A stretch of 64,000 nucleotides of DNA from Polydactylus sextarius (Eukaryota > Chordata > Actinopteri > Polynemidae). Below, piece after piece: positions 1 to 10,490 of the stretch. The stretch lies in the NCBI GenBank assembly GCA_016801845.1, contig CM028914.1, positions 16,782,772 through 16,846,771 on the forward strand. Reading direction: 5' to 3'. Below the pieces are notes generated by a model, which saw nothing but the letters and a program-made list of their open reading frames with translations, searched no databases and had not been told where the DNA came from. The translations under genes and the position numbers were made by a program. Numbering within the stretch: the stretch's first letter is position 1; each line of letters starts with the position of its first letter.

Positions 1-1742
1 AGATGAGTTTTGTTGGTTTTCTTTTTATTCTAAATTTTTACTTTTACTTAAAATTGTCCCTTTGGCCCAGTTATTCTTTTATTTTTACTTTTATTATTGT
101 TACGACAAAACAGGGACATAACAACATATTACATAGCTGCCCATAATAATGATCATGTTTTCCTCACAAAATGCCACTTAATGTTCCATCCATAACTTCA
201 AAGACACAGTGACCAAATTCACCAGGTTTTCATACACAATGTTTAGGCTAACAAAATATTAACCAATTTCTCAAATAAAAACTCTATTTTCAAAAATTAT
301 CTGTAAAGGATTTACATTTTATCACACACATAGTTGGCACTGTGTGTGTGTTAAAAAATGTGTGCATAGTGGGTATGATGTTATTAGTTCTCTTTTTTAT
401 TCTGGCTATCTTTTAACTGCAATGTTGTGATTTCATTGTATATTTATACAATAAAAATAAAGTATCTTGAATGAATACTGTGGTGGTAATAACCATCATC
501 ACTCATCCAATTAATTATGACAAAAACAATACAGTTTTGATGAATCTAATGATTCATCAAAACTGATAATTTCTCCACTTTTTAGATAAACTACATACAA
601 ATATAAAATTACAATATATGTGGTAATATGTGTTCCTAACATTGTATAGGAACATCTTGTACAAAATCTTTTATTAATTAATTTCTTAATTGTTGCATCA
701 AATGCATTATGGAATTACACTTGATTATTTGTACTTAATATACTAACTATATACTAACTCAAATACTGGAGGATTATTATAATGTGGGGTATTTGTAGTT
801 TATATGTTGCATCGAACCAGTTTGCACAGTAAGTATCCAGTCGTATTATCCAGTCCTATAGAATACCATTTCCCAAGTGACACAGAAGCATTTACTAGGA
901 AAACATTCAGATAAGGATCAGATAAGGTAAGTGTGGGCATAGCATTTTACCATACTTGATGCCTGAATGATCCTGTGAAGATGGAAGATGGTGGAATGGT
1001 CTCGAGTTTAAATACTGCAGCTGACATGGCTCGATTGATGAGATGAACAACAGGTTTTTGGAGGAATTGGCAGGAGAGGAGTCTGGAAACCGATCCAGCA
1101 GTCAGAAGGGAGGACGAAAACATGGGAGGACTATGGAAAAACAGGAAGTATAGGAAAACTTCCTAGCAGATACCAATATTTCATAATCCTATCATGTGCT
1201 TTGATCAGCTCACTGGTTAGTCATTGTCAAAAGATAGTACAATTTTTAAAACCTGGGCCTTGTTTTCCCAGGGTAGAGACACCTTGAAAGCAGTTTTGAC
1301 AAAGATGATACTATGTCACTATATGGGGCTTGATGGTTAAAAAGTGTCTGTCTGAAGGCATCTTACAGAATTCTTACAGAGATAGACACCTCTAGAACAA
1401 AAACCTTTTTGTTTTTATCTAACAAAACATTAATTATTTAATAGAACATGGGAGTTGCTGGTCTACTGCTCCCTCAATCTGCCTGGATGATGGTAGAGCA
1501 GTTTTCTCCTTCCAGTGAATGTTTGGAGTTCACACCAAACTGTTTTACTCAGTTTCTATGGCTTTCCATTTTTGTGTTTTGTCAGACAGTGTGACTTTCT
1601 TCATTTGCTTAGGTGGTGTTTTTAGTCAGATGTTTTTTTCCATTTAGGGTTTCGAAGGTAGAGACAAAAAACAGTTACAAATGTTCAGTCACAAAAAAAG
1701 GTGCATGTGGTGATGGTGGACAGCTGCCTCCATCTCCCTAGG
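1..1742. other. Non-genic AT-rich DNA
   Basis: No exon, RNA gene or transposon coding similarity could be recognised here. The stretch is AT-rich and all open frames are short. A strong hairpin (532-565) is listed separately. It may be intergenic or part of an intron or UTR of a gene lying to the left. Confidence 0.6.
532..565. repeat. 15-bp perfect inverted repeat with 4-nt spacer
   Basis: The arm CAGTTTTGATGAATC is followed by TAAT and then by its exact reverse complement. The transcript of either strand would fold into a 15-bp hairpin. It is too short for a microRNA precursor by itself and could be a remnant of a foldback element. Confidence 0.9.
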
Positions 1743-1860
1743 TGCAAGTGCAGGTGCAGGTGCAGGTGCAGGTGCAGGTGCAGGTGCAGGTGCAGGTGCA
1801 GGTGCAGGTGCAGGTGCAGGTGCAGGTGCAGGTGCAGGTGCAGGTGCAGGTGCAGGTGCA
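1743..1860. repeat. GGTGCA hexamer tandem array
   Basis: About 20 units of the hexamer (GGTGCA / TGCAGG) in an almost perfect run, with one early variant unit GGTGCAAGTGCA. Because the unit is six bases with no stop in most frames, it opens artificial dipeptide-repeat frames (Val-Gln, Cys-Arg, Pro-Ala) on both strands. None has gene context, so it is called a minisatellite and not a coding repeat. Confidence 0.95.
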
Positions 1861-3464
1861 GCCAGTCTCCTGTTTCTCCCTCTCACCACTGCCCAGCCAC
1901 ACAGCCTATATACCCTGGCCAAAGCCACTCCCCTCAAATCAGTGAGAGTCAATTAACCACTACACAATTACCTTTAACAGAAGTGATTACATAACTATTT
2001 ACATAAACAAACAAAATAACTGAATAACTAATACAGATAAAGTAAAATGCATGCTAAACTAAGAAAATGTCTAACAAAAGCCAAACTAAACCAAATCCTA
2101 ATCCTCCCCCCCCCCTCTCCTTGCAGGCTACCCGGTCCCCTGCTAACAGGTTGATTGTTCCCTGCTGTGACTGAGTCCATGTGTGCACTGGGTGTGGACA
2201 CACCCACCTCAGAGAGAGAGTGTGATTAACAGAAAGCAAAACATAACAAAAACTAATGCCCATTATGAATTTAAATGTGTTGATTTCACCTTGACAGTGA
2301 GGAGGATGCTATACAGCTTCCTCACATTCTGCTGTCCACCATTTTTCTGGACTCACACTGTGGCAAGATCTCAGCCAGATGTCAAAGCATTTTGAGCAAT
2401 GAAAACTTGCCTAGCAAGTTGTAAGGCCACCTAACTTGAACTATTCCTCCGAACTCAATCAAGCCCACAAGTTATGAGAAGCTGAGAAGGTGAGCAAGCA
2501 AGAAGGTGAACAAGTCTGCTTTTTGTAGGCACCATCAACATACCATGAATGTTTATCAGCTGTTAACTAACTGCGACTTAACTTGTGGTTAAACTGAGAA
2601 CATGTGTTGAACAAAACGCGGTTATCGCAGGTGGTGTTAATTGGTACTATGAAGCCAATTGCTAGGATGCCAGATTGCCAAGAAGCCAAGATGTTAGTTT
2701 AATAAATCGGTGTTAACTTAGCTGGACTCTATGCACGTTCACATGAATGCAGCGTTCACCAGCACAAATTACGTTTTGAACTAAGGTCCAATCTACTTAT
2801 ATCAAGGAGAAAGAACCATACAAGGTTACTGGGAGTTGCAATCAAAGCCAATCCAACGCTACAGCAGTCAATAAAGACAAGCAAGCTCATTGGCCATGTA
2901 TTGCTGCCTGAGGAAGTATTAAATGAATTTGTACAGTCATATGTTCTTAACATATGTGCCACAGATAATAATCAGACTGTAAAATGTCATCTGAAAATAA
3001 TTTAACCACTTTTTATCGATTTCAGGGCTTACAGGCACAACACATTTTAGAAGTGGGCTTATTAAACGCTGCTAATTAATGTAACGCTCTCTTACCTCCC
3101 CTCTGAGTTAGGCATGACTGTGCTTGTATGCCTGTCACTTAGCATGTACCATGTAAGGATTTAAAGCCATTTACTCATTCTGTTATAGTAACAGCATCAC
3201 CAAAGTCATATTCATACAACATATTTTGAATTAAAGTTGAACCTAAGTGTTTCACAAGGAAATTAGGATATTTATAACGGAACAAAACAGTACCCTAGAT
3301 ATGTGGAGAAAATGGATGAACGCCTAGGCTGCCACTATATGACATGCACATTATACAGTTATACATTATACAGTTATGCTGAGGGGATCCAGTGTTGGGG
3401 CCACTTTGCGTATTGTATTGGTTATCCCCATTTTGTTATCTAGATAGCTAGATTGGGTTCAGGT
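1861..3464. other. Non-genic region upstream of the retroelement
   Basis: No recognisable exon. The 5' LTR and leader of the retroelement that follows should lie in the right part of this stretch, but no matching 3' copy remains, so its edge cannot be drawn. A short direct repeat around 'acattatacagttat' occurs near 3349-3375. Confidence 0.5.
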
Positions 3465-4372
3465 ATGGTGGCCATGGCTGAAGATTTCATCAAATCTCCC
3501 TCATAAGAGTTATTAGAGCAATGTGCCAAGGAGTAGCTGCTCAAGTTGGCACAATATTATGCTGTTGTTGTGGATGCCAGATGCACAAAGGAGACCAAGG
3601 TTATACTACAGGCAAATCTGCAAGAGGAAGGAGTCCTGATGACCATTAATGGTGAGAGTGGTGTTACTACTTTTGGGCCTGGGTTGACCTTTGAACAACA
3701 AAAAGAATTGCTAATGCTGAATTTTGAACATGAAAAAGAGTTGGAAAAAATGAAGTATAAGGTGGAACAAATGAAACTGGAAGTGGAGTGGGATGAATTG
3801 GAGCTGATTACAGAAGGGAAATTTTCTGTCAGTGTTGGCAGTGGGGAGGCTGGAGCATCTTATTTTGATGTCACTAAAAATTTAAGATTAATGCCAAAGT
3901 TTAATGAAAAAGAGGTAGAGACATTTTTTGCAATGTTTGAATGTGTGGCTGATGTTAGAGGTTGGCCTGATGAAGAGCGTACACTAATGTTGCAGTGTGT
4001 CTTCACAGGAAAAGCATAGGAACTATATTCTTTTGTCTGTGGTGGATTGAAAGGTAAAAGCAGCTGTATGGAGAGCTAATGAACTTGTGGCTGAAGTGTA
4101 TCGCCAAAAGTTCAGAAGCTGGAGAAAAGCTGGAAAACAGACACGTGGAATTTGTGAGGGATTTAATTCTACATTTTAATCTTTGGTGTAAGGCAGCTCA
4201 GGTTGAGAATTTTCCAGATTTATATGATCTAATAATATTGGAACAGTTTAAACGGGCTGTTCCAGCCCACATCGCCACTTACATTACTGAACGTAAAGTT
4301 TTCACTCCAAGTGAAGCAGCAATTTTAGCTGATGAATATGTATTAACTCACAGCTGTACTTTTGGAGAATGA
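3465..4372 (+). pseudogene. Retrotransposon gag, disrupted
   Basis: Similarity begins at ATG 3465 with the typical leader of this gag family (MVAMAEDFIKSPS), then meets stop codons at about 3504 and 3534. It continues through a charged helical stretch and the capsid-like block LRLMPKFNEKEVETFFAMFE at about 3875-3935. A stop at about 4017 (after GKA) and a frameshift near 4070 break it again. The downstream part (ELVAEVYRQKFRSWRK) resembles the SCAN-like capsid C-terminal domain shared by gypsy gags and some vertebrate zinc-finger proteins. In an intact element Gag would form the particle that packages the RNA. Here it is dead. Confidence 0.85.
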
Positions 4373-4585
4373 TCTTACAGTGAGAGGGCTCACTTTAATG
4401 GTGGACAACCACAGAAAGCTTCTGGGTCTCCAAGGATGGAACCACAATTTAATGGTAAAGGTGGACCTGAAATGTATCATTATTGTCATCAAAAGGGTCA
4501 CTGGAAAAAAAGAATGTCCTGTGCTGAATGGTAGAGGTAAATCTGTTCAGGTGAAGTCAGCTGGGTTAGTAGCACCGCTTAGTCA
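4373..4585 (+). pseudogene. Gag nucleocapsid zinc knuckle, frameshifted
   Basis: A CCHC-type zinc knuckle can be read across two frames: CHQKGHW in one frame and KKECPVL in the next. The Cys and His residues of the knuckle are therefore present in the DNA but not in a single frame. This is the RNA-binding end of gag, directly before the protease. Confidence 0.65.
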
Positions 4586-5256
4586 GCTGTGAAGTTAGTG
4601 GCACCTTTAGAAATGCAAGTTCAAATGCTAGACGCCTCTGAGGCTGATTCAGGTTATCATATATTCATGTCTGATGGTTTTGTAAGGCTAAGAGAGAGTA
4701 ACACAGAAGTCCCAGTTAAGATGCTGAGGGATTCAGGTTCTATGCACACTATTGTGAGAGAGGCCATCTTGCCTTTTTGTCCACAGTCATACACAGGGAG
4801 TTGTGTGCCCTGTAGAGGTTTGGTGCTACACACCCTTTTTGTCCCTGTGCAGAAAATGTTCTTGTCCTGTGGTTTCTTTCAAAAGGAGGTGGAGGTTGCT
4901 GTGTGAGCAGAGCTATCTGTGAAGGGAGTTGACATCATTTTGGGTAATGATGTGGTACCTGATGGTCATATGTGGCCAAACGATGCAAGACCTGTACTAA
5001 CACAAACAACTCAAGAGCCCACAGGTGGCCACAGGTGGTATGTCTTCCCCTTTTAGATCTTCCTGGGGGAGTAGTTGCAGCTCCAGTATCAAACCCAGAG
5101 CCAATGGTGGCATCAGGGGGGTTGCTACAGCAGGAAATTGACTTGGAATTGTCTGCAGTGTGTGCTGTGACTCGTGACATGGCTGCATCTTTGCCTGATG
5201 GTGGGGTAACTATGGATCAAGTCAAAGAGTTTGTTTTTGGTGTGCCAAATAACCTT
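4586..5256 (+). pseudogene. Retroelement protease and linker
   Basis: The frame contains VPVKMLRDSGSMHTIVRE, a retropepsin-type active-site segment with DSG, at about 4710-4765. The second half of the protease (GVDIILGNDVV) is at about 4927-4960, in frame with the first part but after an in-frame stop at about 4903. The following linker with the words CAVTRDMA (about 5160) is typical of Gmr1-like polyproteins between protease and integrase. In the family the enzyme cleaves the Gag-Pol polyprotein. Confidence 0.7.
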
Positions 5257-5990
5257 TGAGTTCCTCGTGTAGACTTGGTGCAAGAACAGAGAAAGGATCC
5301 ATTTCTGAAAAACCTGTATGATTTGGTGTGTGCCTTCCTGTCAAGTGGCGAACATTAGACATAGTTATGTGCTTCAAGATGACTTGCTGTTTAGGATTTG
5401 GGCTCCTAATGGTGATGGGTTTAGTGGGGATCCTGTGGTGCAAGTGGTACTTCCTGAAAAATTTAGAACATCAGTGATTCAGACAGCACATGATAATATT
5501 GCAGGTTATATGGGGGTCAAGAAAACCTATCCAGTGCTACATCATTTTTTCTGGCCCTGTGTAAAATGTTATCTCTCTAAATATATAAAAACATGCCATA
5601 CTTGTCAAGTTTCCAGTAAACTAAATAAAACGCTGAAACCTGCACCTTTATGTCCAATTCCTGCAGTGAGTTCACCTTTTGGACATCTGATAGTTGACTG
5701 TGTGGGGCCCCTTCCTCAGTCCAGGTCTGGTTGTTCTTATTTGTTAACAGTTATGTGTCAATCCACCAGATATCTGCCTGCATATCCACCGTGTTCTATC
5801 ATGACCAAATCTGTGGTGAATGCTATTACTGAGTTTATATCTGTGTTTGGAATTTCCAAAGTTATACACACAGACCAAGGGTCAAACTTTACTTTTCAGC
5901 TGTTCTCCTAGGTTCTTAAACAACTTAACATCACTCATATGTCTTCAGCCTATCATCCACAAAGTCAGGGAGCACTTGAGCGCTTGAGGT
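5257..5990 (+). pseudogene. Retroelement integrase, disrupted
   Basis: The start is recognisable as LVQEQRKDPFLKNLYDL at about 5275, then a frameshift near 5335. The open part (5318-5911) shows an N-terminal zinc-binding module (H..H then C-x2-C around KTCHTCQ) and the catalytic core: first Asp in HLIVDCVGPL, second Asp in VIHTDQGSNF. After a stop at about 5909 the frame resumes with AYHPQSQGALERL, which holds the catalytic Glu. All three D, D, E residues are thus visible, but separated by breaks. In the family the enzyme inserts element cDNA into the host chromosome. Confidence 0.88.
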
Positions 5991-6074
5991 GCTACAACCT
6001 TGACTAAAAAATTCTGAAACTTTTGCCAAGTTAGGTCCCCTGCTTGGGCAGGCGGATGAAGATAAACGGAATCA

Positions 6075-6310
6075 TCTGGGGCTGGAGGGTTGTGCAGTCT
6101 ATTTGGATGATGTTGTGATATATAGTGATACATGGGAGGAACATTTGGAGTGGGTGAGGTTTTTGTTGACAGGCTTCTTTGGGCATGGCTCACAGTCAAT
6201 CTGGCAAAATATGAATTTGCCAAGGCCACTGTGACCAATTTAGGAAAGATGGTGGGGCGAGGGGAAGTATGCACCATCCAGGAAAAGGTCAGAGTGATAC
6301 AAGATGAGCG
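6075..6310 (+). pseudogene. Reverse transcriptase fragment
   Basis: The segment GLEGCAVYLDDVVIYSDTWE can be read around 6079-6140, allowing one frame change. It holds the YLDD catalytic box of gypsy-type reverse transcriptases. The following block (VNLAKYEFAKATVTNLGKM, about 6195-6250) is the thumb-proximal region of the same family. The upstream fingers and palm and the downstream RNase H are missing. Its place after the integrase fits the Gmr1 order and need not be a rearrangement. Confidence 0.82.
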
Positions 6311-6810
6311 TCCATATCCGTCGCTACACAACGACGCAGAGCCCTCTGCATCATTGCATTGTGTTGCGTACCCCGTCTGACCCGCTCTCCGTCAGCTTAC
6401 GTGTACCTCCCCAACTTTTTAACTATCCATTAAAACAACAGAGAGCTCACAGAGACCACATAGCTCTGACTGGTTCACTAGAGTTACCTCATATCCGGAA
6501 TCTCGCTTTTCCGGTTGTATTCCTTCCACAACAATAACATCGCCACGCTTCTGCTCTGTTGTTCAATGTCGATCAGTTCCAATTTCAACAAAAGTCTTCT
6601 GTGTCTCCATTGTTCGTTGTGTGTGGAGGAACATGACCGGGCCATAAATAAACTATCAGCGATAGTTGATAATCGTAACAGGAAGAAACATATCGCCCCC
6701 TGTTGTTCTGGTGGTGAGTTACTTTACGACACCTGCAGCCGATAGAGATCTCAGAACGGATTCACGACTGCGTCGATCCGACTGTGTGCCCATGTAGTAC
6801 GCAGTCAGTG
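6311..6810. other. CpG-rich segment of unknown origin
   Basis: This block is clearly richer in CpG than its neighbours (ATATCCGTCGCTACACAACG, then ATCCGGAATCTCGCTTTTCC and GACTGCGTCGATCCGACTGT). It begins exactly where the retroelement ends. It carries no recognised protein domain. The composition suggests a promoter-containing end of another transposon on the minus strand, but no terminal inverted repeats could be confirmed. Confidence 0.4.
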
Positions 6811-8537
6811 AAGCATAATTCGGCCTTAAATCAGGCTGTACTTTACTTACTTACCATAAGCCATTTAACACGCTTCGTAGTACAGGCCACAGATGCTTTT
6901 ACAGATAATCACAGACGCACATAATGTCAGCAGCTGGTGTAAATGAAAGCACAGAGCATTTTTTTTTTTTTTACCAACCTTCTCAAACAGTAGGATAGCT
7001 AGCATCTAGTGGATTAAAGATCTCAATTATTTTTGATGGACCGACAGATCAAGATAAAAAACATAGTTTACTCAATTTATATTCATTGGGAAAAAAAACT
7101 CACCAGAAACATATTTCTAATGGGACTGGACTTTTTCAACACTGTAAAAATGTGTAACATATGATAACATACAATATTACATTAAAGAAAAGGAGAAGAC
7201 ATTCACCCCATAACACTTTCTCAGATTACATTCACTTTATGCACACGTTCAGCAAAGTGCAGAAAAGACTGACTTTGAGCTCCAGGCAACTGGATTAGAG
7301 TTGCTGTTTTTTGTATGAGCAAGAGAATGACTAAGTGAGTGGACTGAGACACGAGAGAGGAGAAGTTTGTGGCAGATGTTGGACTACGTAAACAAGCCAT
7401 GAAGCGTAAAACAAGGGTGATGATTGTATAAGAGGATGAAGGTGCCATCCGTCTAAATGACTGACTTTTCTTGTCTGATCAAAAATGTAAATTGTGGAAG
7501 TGTCTCGTCTGATGGGGAGGTTCATGTGATCCAGGCCGACAACACAGACCATACTATGTAGAGGCGTGTGAAGCCAGACCTCATGACCTACCTCCAAGGG
7601 AAGCCATTGTGTTGCAACAAGTGCGCCTATTCATTGACTATCATCAAGATCTGCTAATGAGCATGACCAGAAACATTCTGATTGACCACGGGATGTCCAT
7701 AAAGCATACCAGCACCACAAAGTTTAATTACAATGGGACATCTATCACATAAATTATATGATAATGAAAAAAGAATCCCACGTCTGGGAGTCACATTGAA
7801 TCTTTTACAAAGGTGATATACAATAAAGAGATTTTTTATGATGTAAATAGTATTTGAACACAGTCCTGCTTGTCTTATTTGAGTCTGAGGAAAGCAAGAA
7901 AGCAGGGCACGTCACCTCTCATCATCTGGAGCCGTCTTTCTCTTCATAGCACTTACTCTAGAACCTCCCAAGAGTGGCAGAGGGTAAGCCATTAAAAGGC
8001 TGTTAAAACACCACTGATACAGTTGCAGTCAAAGGAGACGCAGAAGATGTCTCCAAAGGCTGTGACACTCTCACACTCACTGCCCTCACTGGCCCTGGCT
8101 GAATCTGAGAGTGTGACGGTACCAAAGGAACATCAGTCTAATTTCATCACTGAAATTCCATGGGGCAGTCTTGTTAGGTGAGGTTCTATGTAGGTTTTAA
8201 AGACAAGAGAGAGAGTGTGACAAGGAGACAAATTAAAGCATCTAAAATAATCTTCAATCTCTTATCTGTGACCACTCATCTGCATGTGTCTGTTTCTCTG
8301 CCCTTTTTTTTTAAGTTTATCTGTAAATTCATCACTTCTCTGCATCAGTTTTACCATACCAATAAGGATGGTTTGGATGATTAGCTGATGAAACTGAATT
8401 TCATTTCAGACATTGAGGCAACATCCTGTTTCTTCATCATGCACTAGATTCTATATCTACTGTTTCACTGTTTTTTTTACTTTGTTTGTTATGTGCTTTA
8501 GGACATTCAGTTTGACATGAAATAATGAATACTATGT
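6811..8537. other. Non-genic region
   Basis: Only short open frames are present, none recognised. A 12-nt T run lies near 6960. Minus-strand frames at 7221-7597 look vaguely protein-like but have no motif and no supporting splice context. Confidence 0.5.
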
Positions 8538-8789
8538 TTAGATATTTAATATTTTGTGGAAATTTCTTCTAGTGATTAAAATTTTTGACCCAAAGATGTC
8601 AGCAGAGACATTATGTCTTCCACAGCGATGCTCTCCCATAGCATTACTGCAGCCTTCATCAGCACATGCTTGTTGTAGGGTCTCCCTGGTTTTAGATATC
8701 TTGAAACAAAACTTGTTACTTAATGAGTTTTTCTGCATTTGAGTCTGCGCACAGAATGTCCCAGTGAACCTCTGTCTGTTTTTGTACAC
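8538..8789 (-). pseudogene. Possible mariner transposase fragment
   Basis: The minus-strand frame contains NKFCFKISKTRETLQQACAD, which resembles the opening helix-turn-helix of mariner transposases (the 'IKFCFKLGKT..ETL..L..AYGDEA' block, from memory of the family). Only this DNA-binding start is recognisable. The D,D34D catalytic domain is absent and no terminal repeats were found. The match is short, so the call is tentative. Confidence 0.4.
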
Positions 8790-10490
8790 TGCAGACAGAC
8801 CTCACTGTTTTTAGAGGTGGTTTGTATCTTATGGTGAATTTGTGGTTTTGGTTATGAAGTCTTCTTTTCATTGGTGAAAAAAAATATATCTGTTTATATT
8901 TTGGTGAGTGTTCTTGACTTGCTGCAGATTCTTAAAAGGGGCTTTTCTTCACTATGCCAAAAAAATTCCTGTCACCCTCAAGGCTTGTGTTCTTTGGTCC
9001 ATGTTTTTATGTGTGCAGAATTCACCCAACTGCTGATTTTGGCAAACCAACTACCTCTGATCTCTTTCTGATATATATATTTTTTGCATTTTTATTATTT
9101 TCTTCACTTGTGAGGTTACCTCTTCATACCTTCCCATGTGTTCTATATCCCCACTGAGAGCTTTAAGGTCCTCTGGGATCCAAAGATATAATCAATCATG
9201 AAATATCCTAGCAAACTCATCATACTCCTAGTCCACTGAACACAGTTGTGGAATTTACTATTTAGCTATGTGAAGTTGGGAATGGACAAAGCTGAACTGA
9301 GGTTAGATGTTTCTTAAGTCCAACCTCTGATCCTTCTCTGGTCAGGGTACTGCTGCCTTCAGCTACATAGATTGTTTGCACCATTACAATAAGAGAGATA
9401 AAGTGTCAGAAGTGTATATTCATAACATTCAGTTTACTTTCCAAGTCCCTACTAGTTTGGTGTGATGATGCTTATTTGCAGGAAAGATGAGGAGGGTGTG
9501 GAGAGGGAGAGGTGCTGGACACTGTGACGCTCCACTGGCTGATGTACAGTGACAGACTGTCTGCAGTAAAATGGGAATGTTGCATGTCAGGCAGGTCAGC
9601 AGATGCTGGGCTGACAGTCCATGAAATATTCAAGTCAAGGCATTGCTATCATAGATCTGATGTCTGTATATCTCAGAAACAGACCACGAGTAAGGACAAG
9701 AAATGTGTTCAGCAAGTACAGTGAATCTCACAGGGACGTCACCTCCCAAGAACAAATGATTCGGATTTTTGTTTTTTCTTTAACTCTATTTGAATCATAT
9801 TTTCAAGACAACATAAGGGTGGTTGAGGTACAAATTCATTAGCACAGGCTTCATTTCTTGATATCCAATAGCAGCACCTGACACATCTCTAAAGAAATTA
9901 CACAGGAATTGAGGCGTCTTATGCTCACCTACGGGAACGAGTTCTCAACCACATCACATTATCTTCATCAGCACACGGTGTCTGCTTAGTTGGTTCACTT
10001 TCCATACTTCTAAGTAGTCTCTTACATGTTGGCTTAGAAGTTGGCAAGAAGCTTAGAAGTCTAGACCATTTCTGACTGTAGGAATATCAGAAAACAGATA
10101 ATTGTCAACTCAAGGTTGACTTTAATATAAGCTACATTAACTTATTTAAAACCACCTAATTATATATAATTGTAGGTTTAAAAACTAAGATAAAATGTAA
10201 TGTATGTCATTCACCTACATCTATTAAATTAAAGGAGCAGGAATTTGATTTTGTGATTAACTAGGAGCTGTGTGACAGGATACTGGTTAGAGGTTAGTTA
10301 CTGTCAAGACACAACCTTTCAATCCCTTCACATTACTGCCATCTCCTGGTACATGATGTCACTGCTAGAGTATCCAGTACAAATGTGAGAATTTACTTCC
10401 AAATTTAAACTCCACAGTGGCTCCATTAACTACCAGTTAGAAACCCTAGACATAGACAACGGACATCAAAACAAACCTGACAGCATACCA
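8790..10490. other. Non-genic region beyond the ppm1d 3' end
   Basis: No exon or element was recognised. A CTCF-like motif on the minus strand lies at 10335-10349 (CCAGGAGATGGCAGT when read on that strand), just past the ppm1d end. Confidence 0.5.

Larger units (their letters stand above)
3465..6310 (+). mobile_element. Decayed Gmr1-like Ty3/gypsy LTR retrotransposon
   Basis: A broken LTR retrotransposon whose recognisable domains run gag, zinc knuckle, protease, integrase, reverse transcriptase on the plus strand. Sequence style is Ty3/gypsy, but the integrase comes before the reverse transcriptase, as in the Gmr1 group first described from cod and other deuterostomes. Gag carries in-frame stops and a frameshift, the zinc knuckle is frame-split, the integrase is interrupted by a stop, the stretch between integrase and reverse transcriptase is mostly lost, and RNase H and both clear LTRs are missing. 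It cannot be autonomous. Copy age looks old. The right edge is taken where reverse transcriptase similarity stops abruptly near 6300. Confidence 0.85.

Noticed and set aside
1689..1994. Long Pro-Ala, Cys-Arg and Val-Gln open frames
   Set aside because: All are created by the GGTGCA hexamer array; there is no splice, start or conservation context.
2700..3464. 5' LTR and primer-binding site of the retroelement
   Set aside because: No paired LTR copy remains, and no convincing TG...CA ends or primer site could be fixed.
3546..4019. 157-residue frame as an intact host gene
   Set aside because: It is the middle of a retrotransposon gag; similarity extends upstream through two stops and downstream through a stop and a frameshift.
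5318..5911. Integrase frame as a domesticated host gene
   Set aside because: It is broken on both sides, the catalytic Glu lies after a stop, and decayed gag and reverse transcriptase surround it.
7221..7597. Overlapping minus-strand frames of 75-88 residues
   Set aside because: No recognised motif and no matching splice partner.
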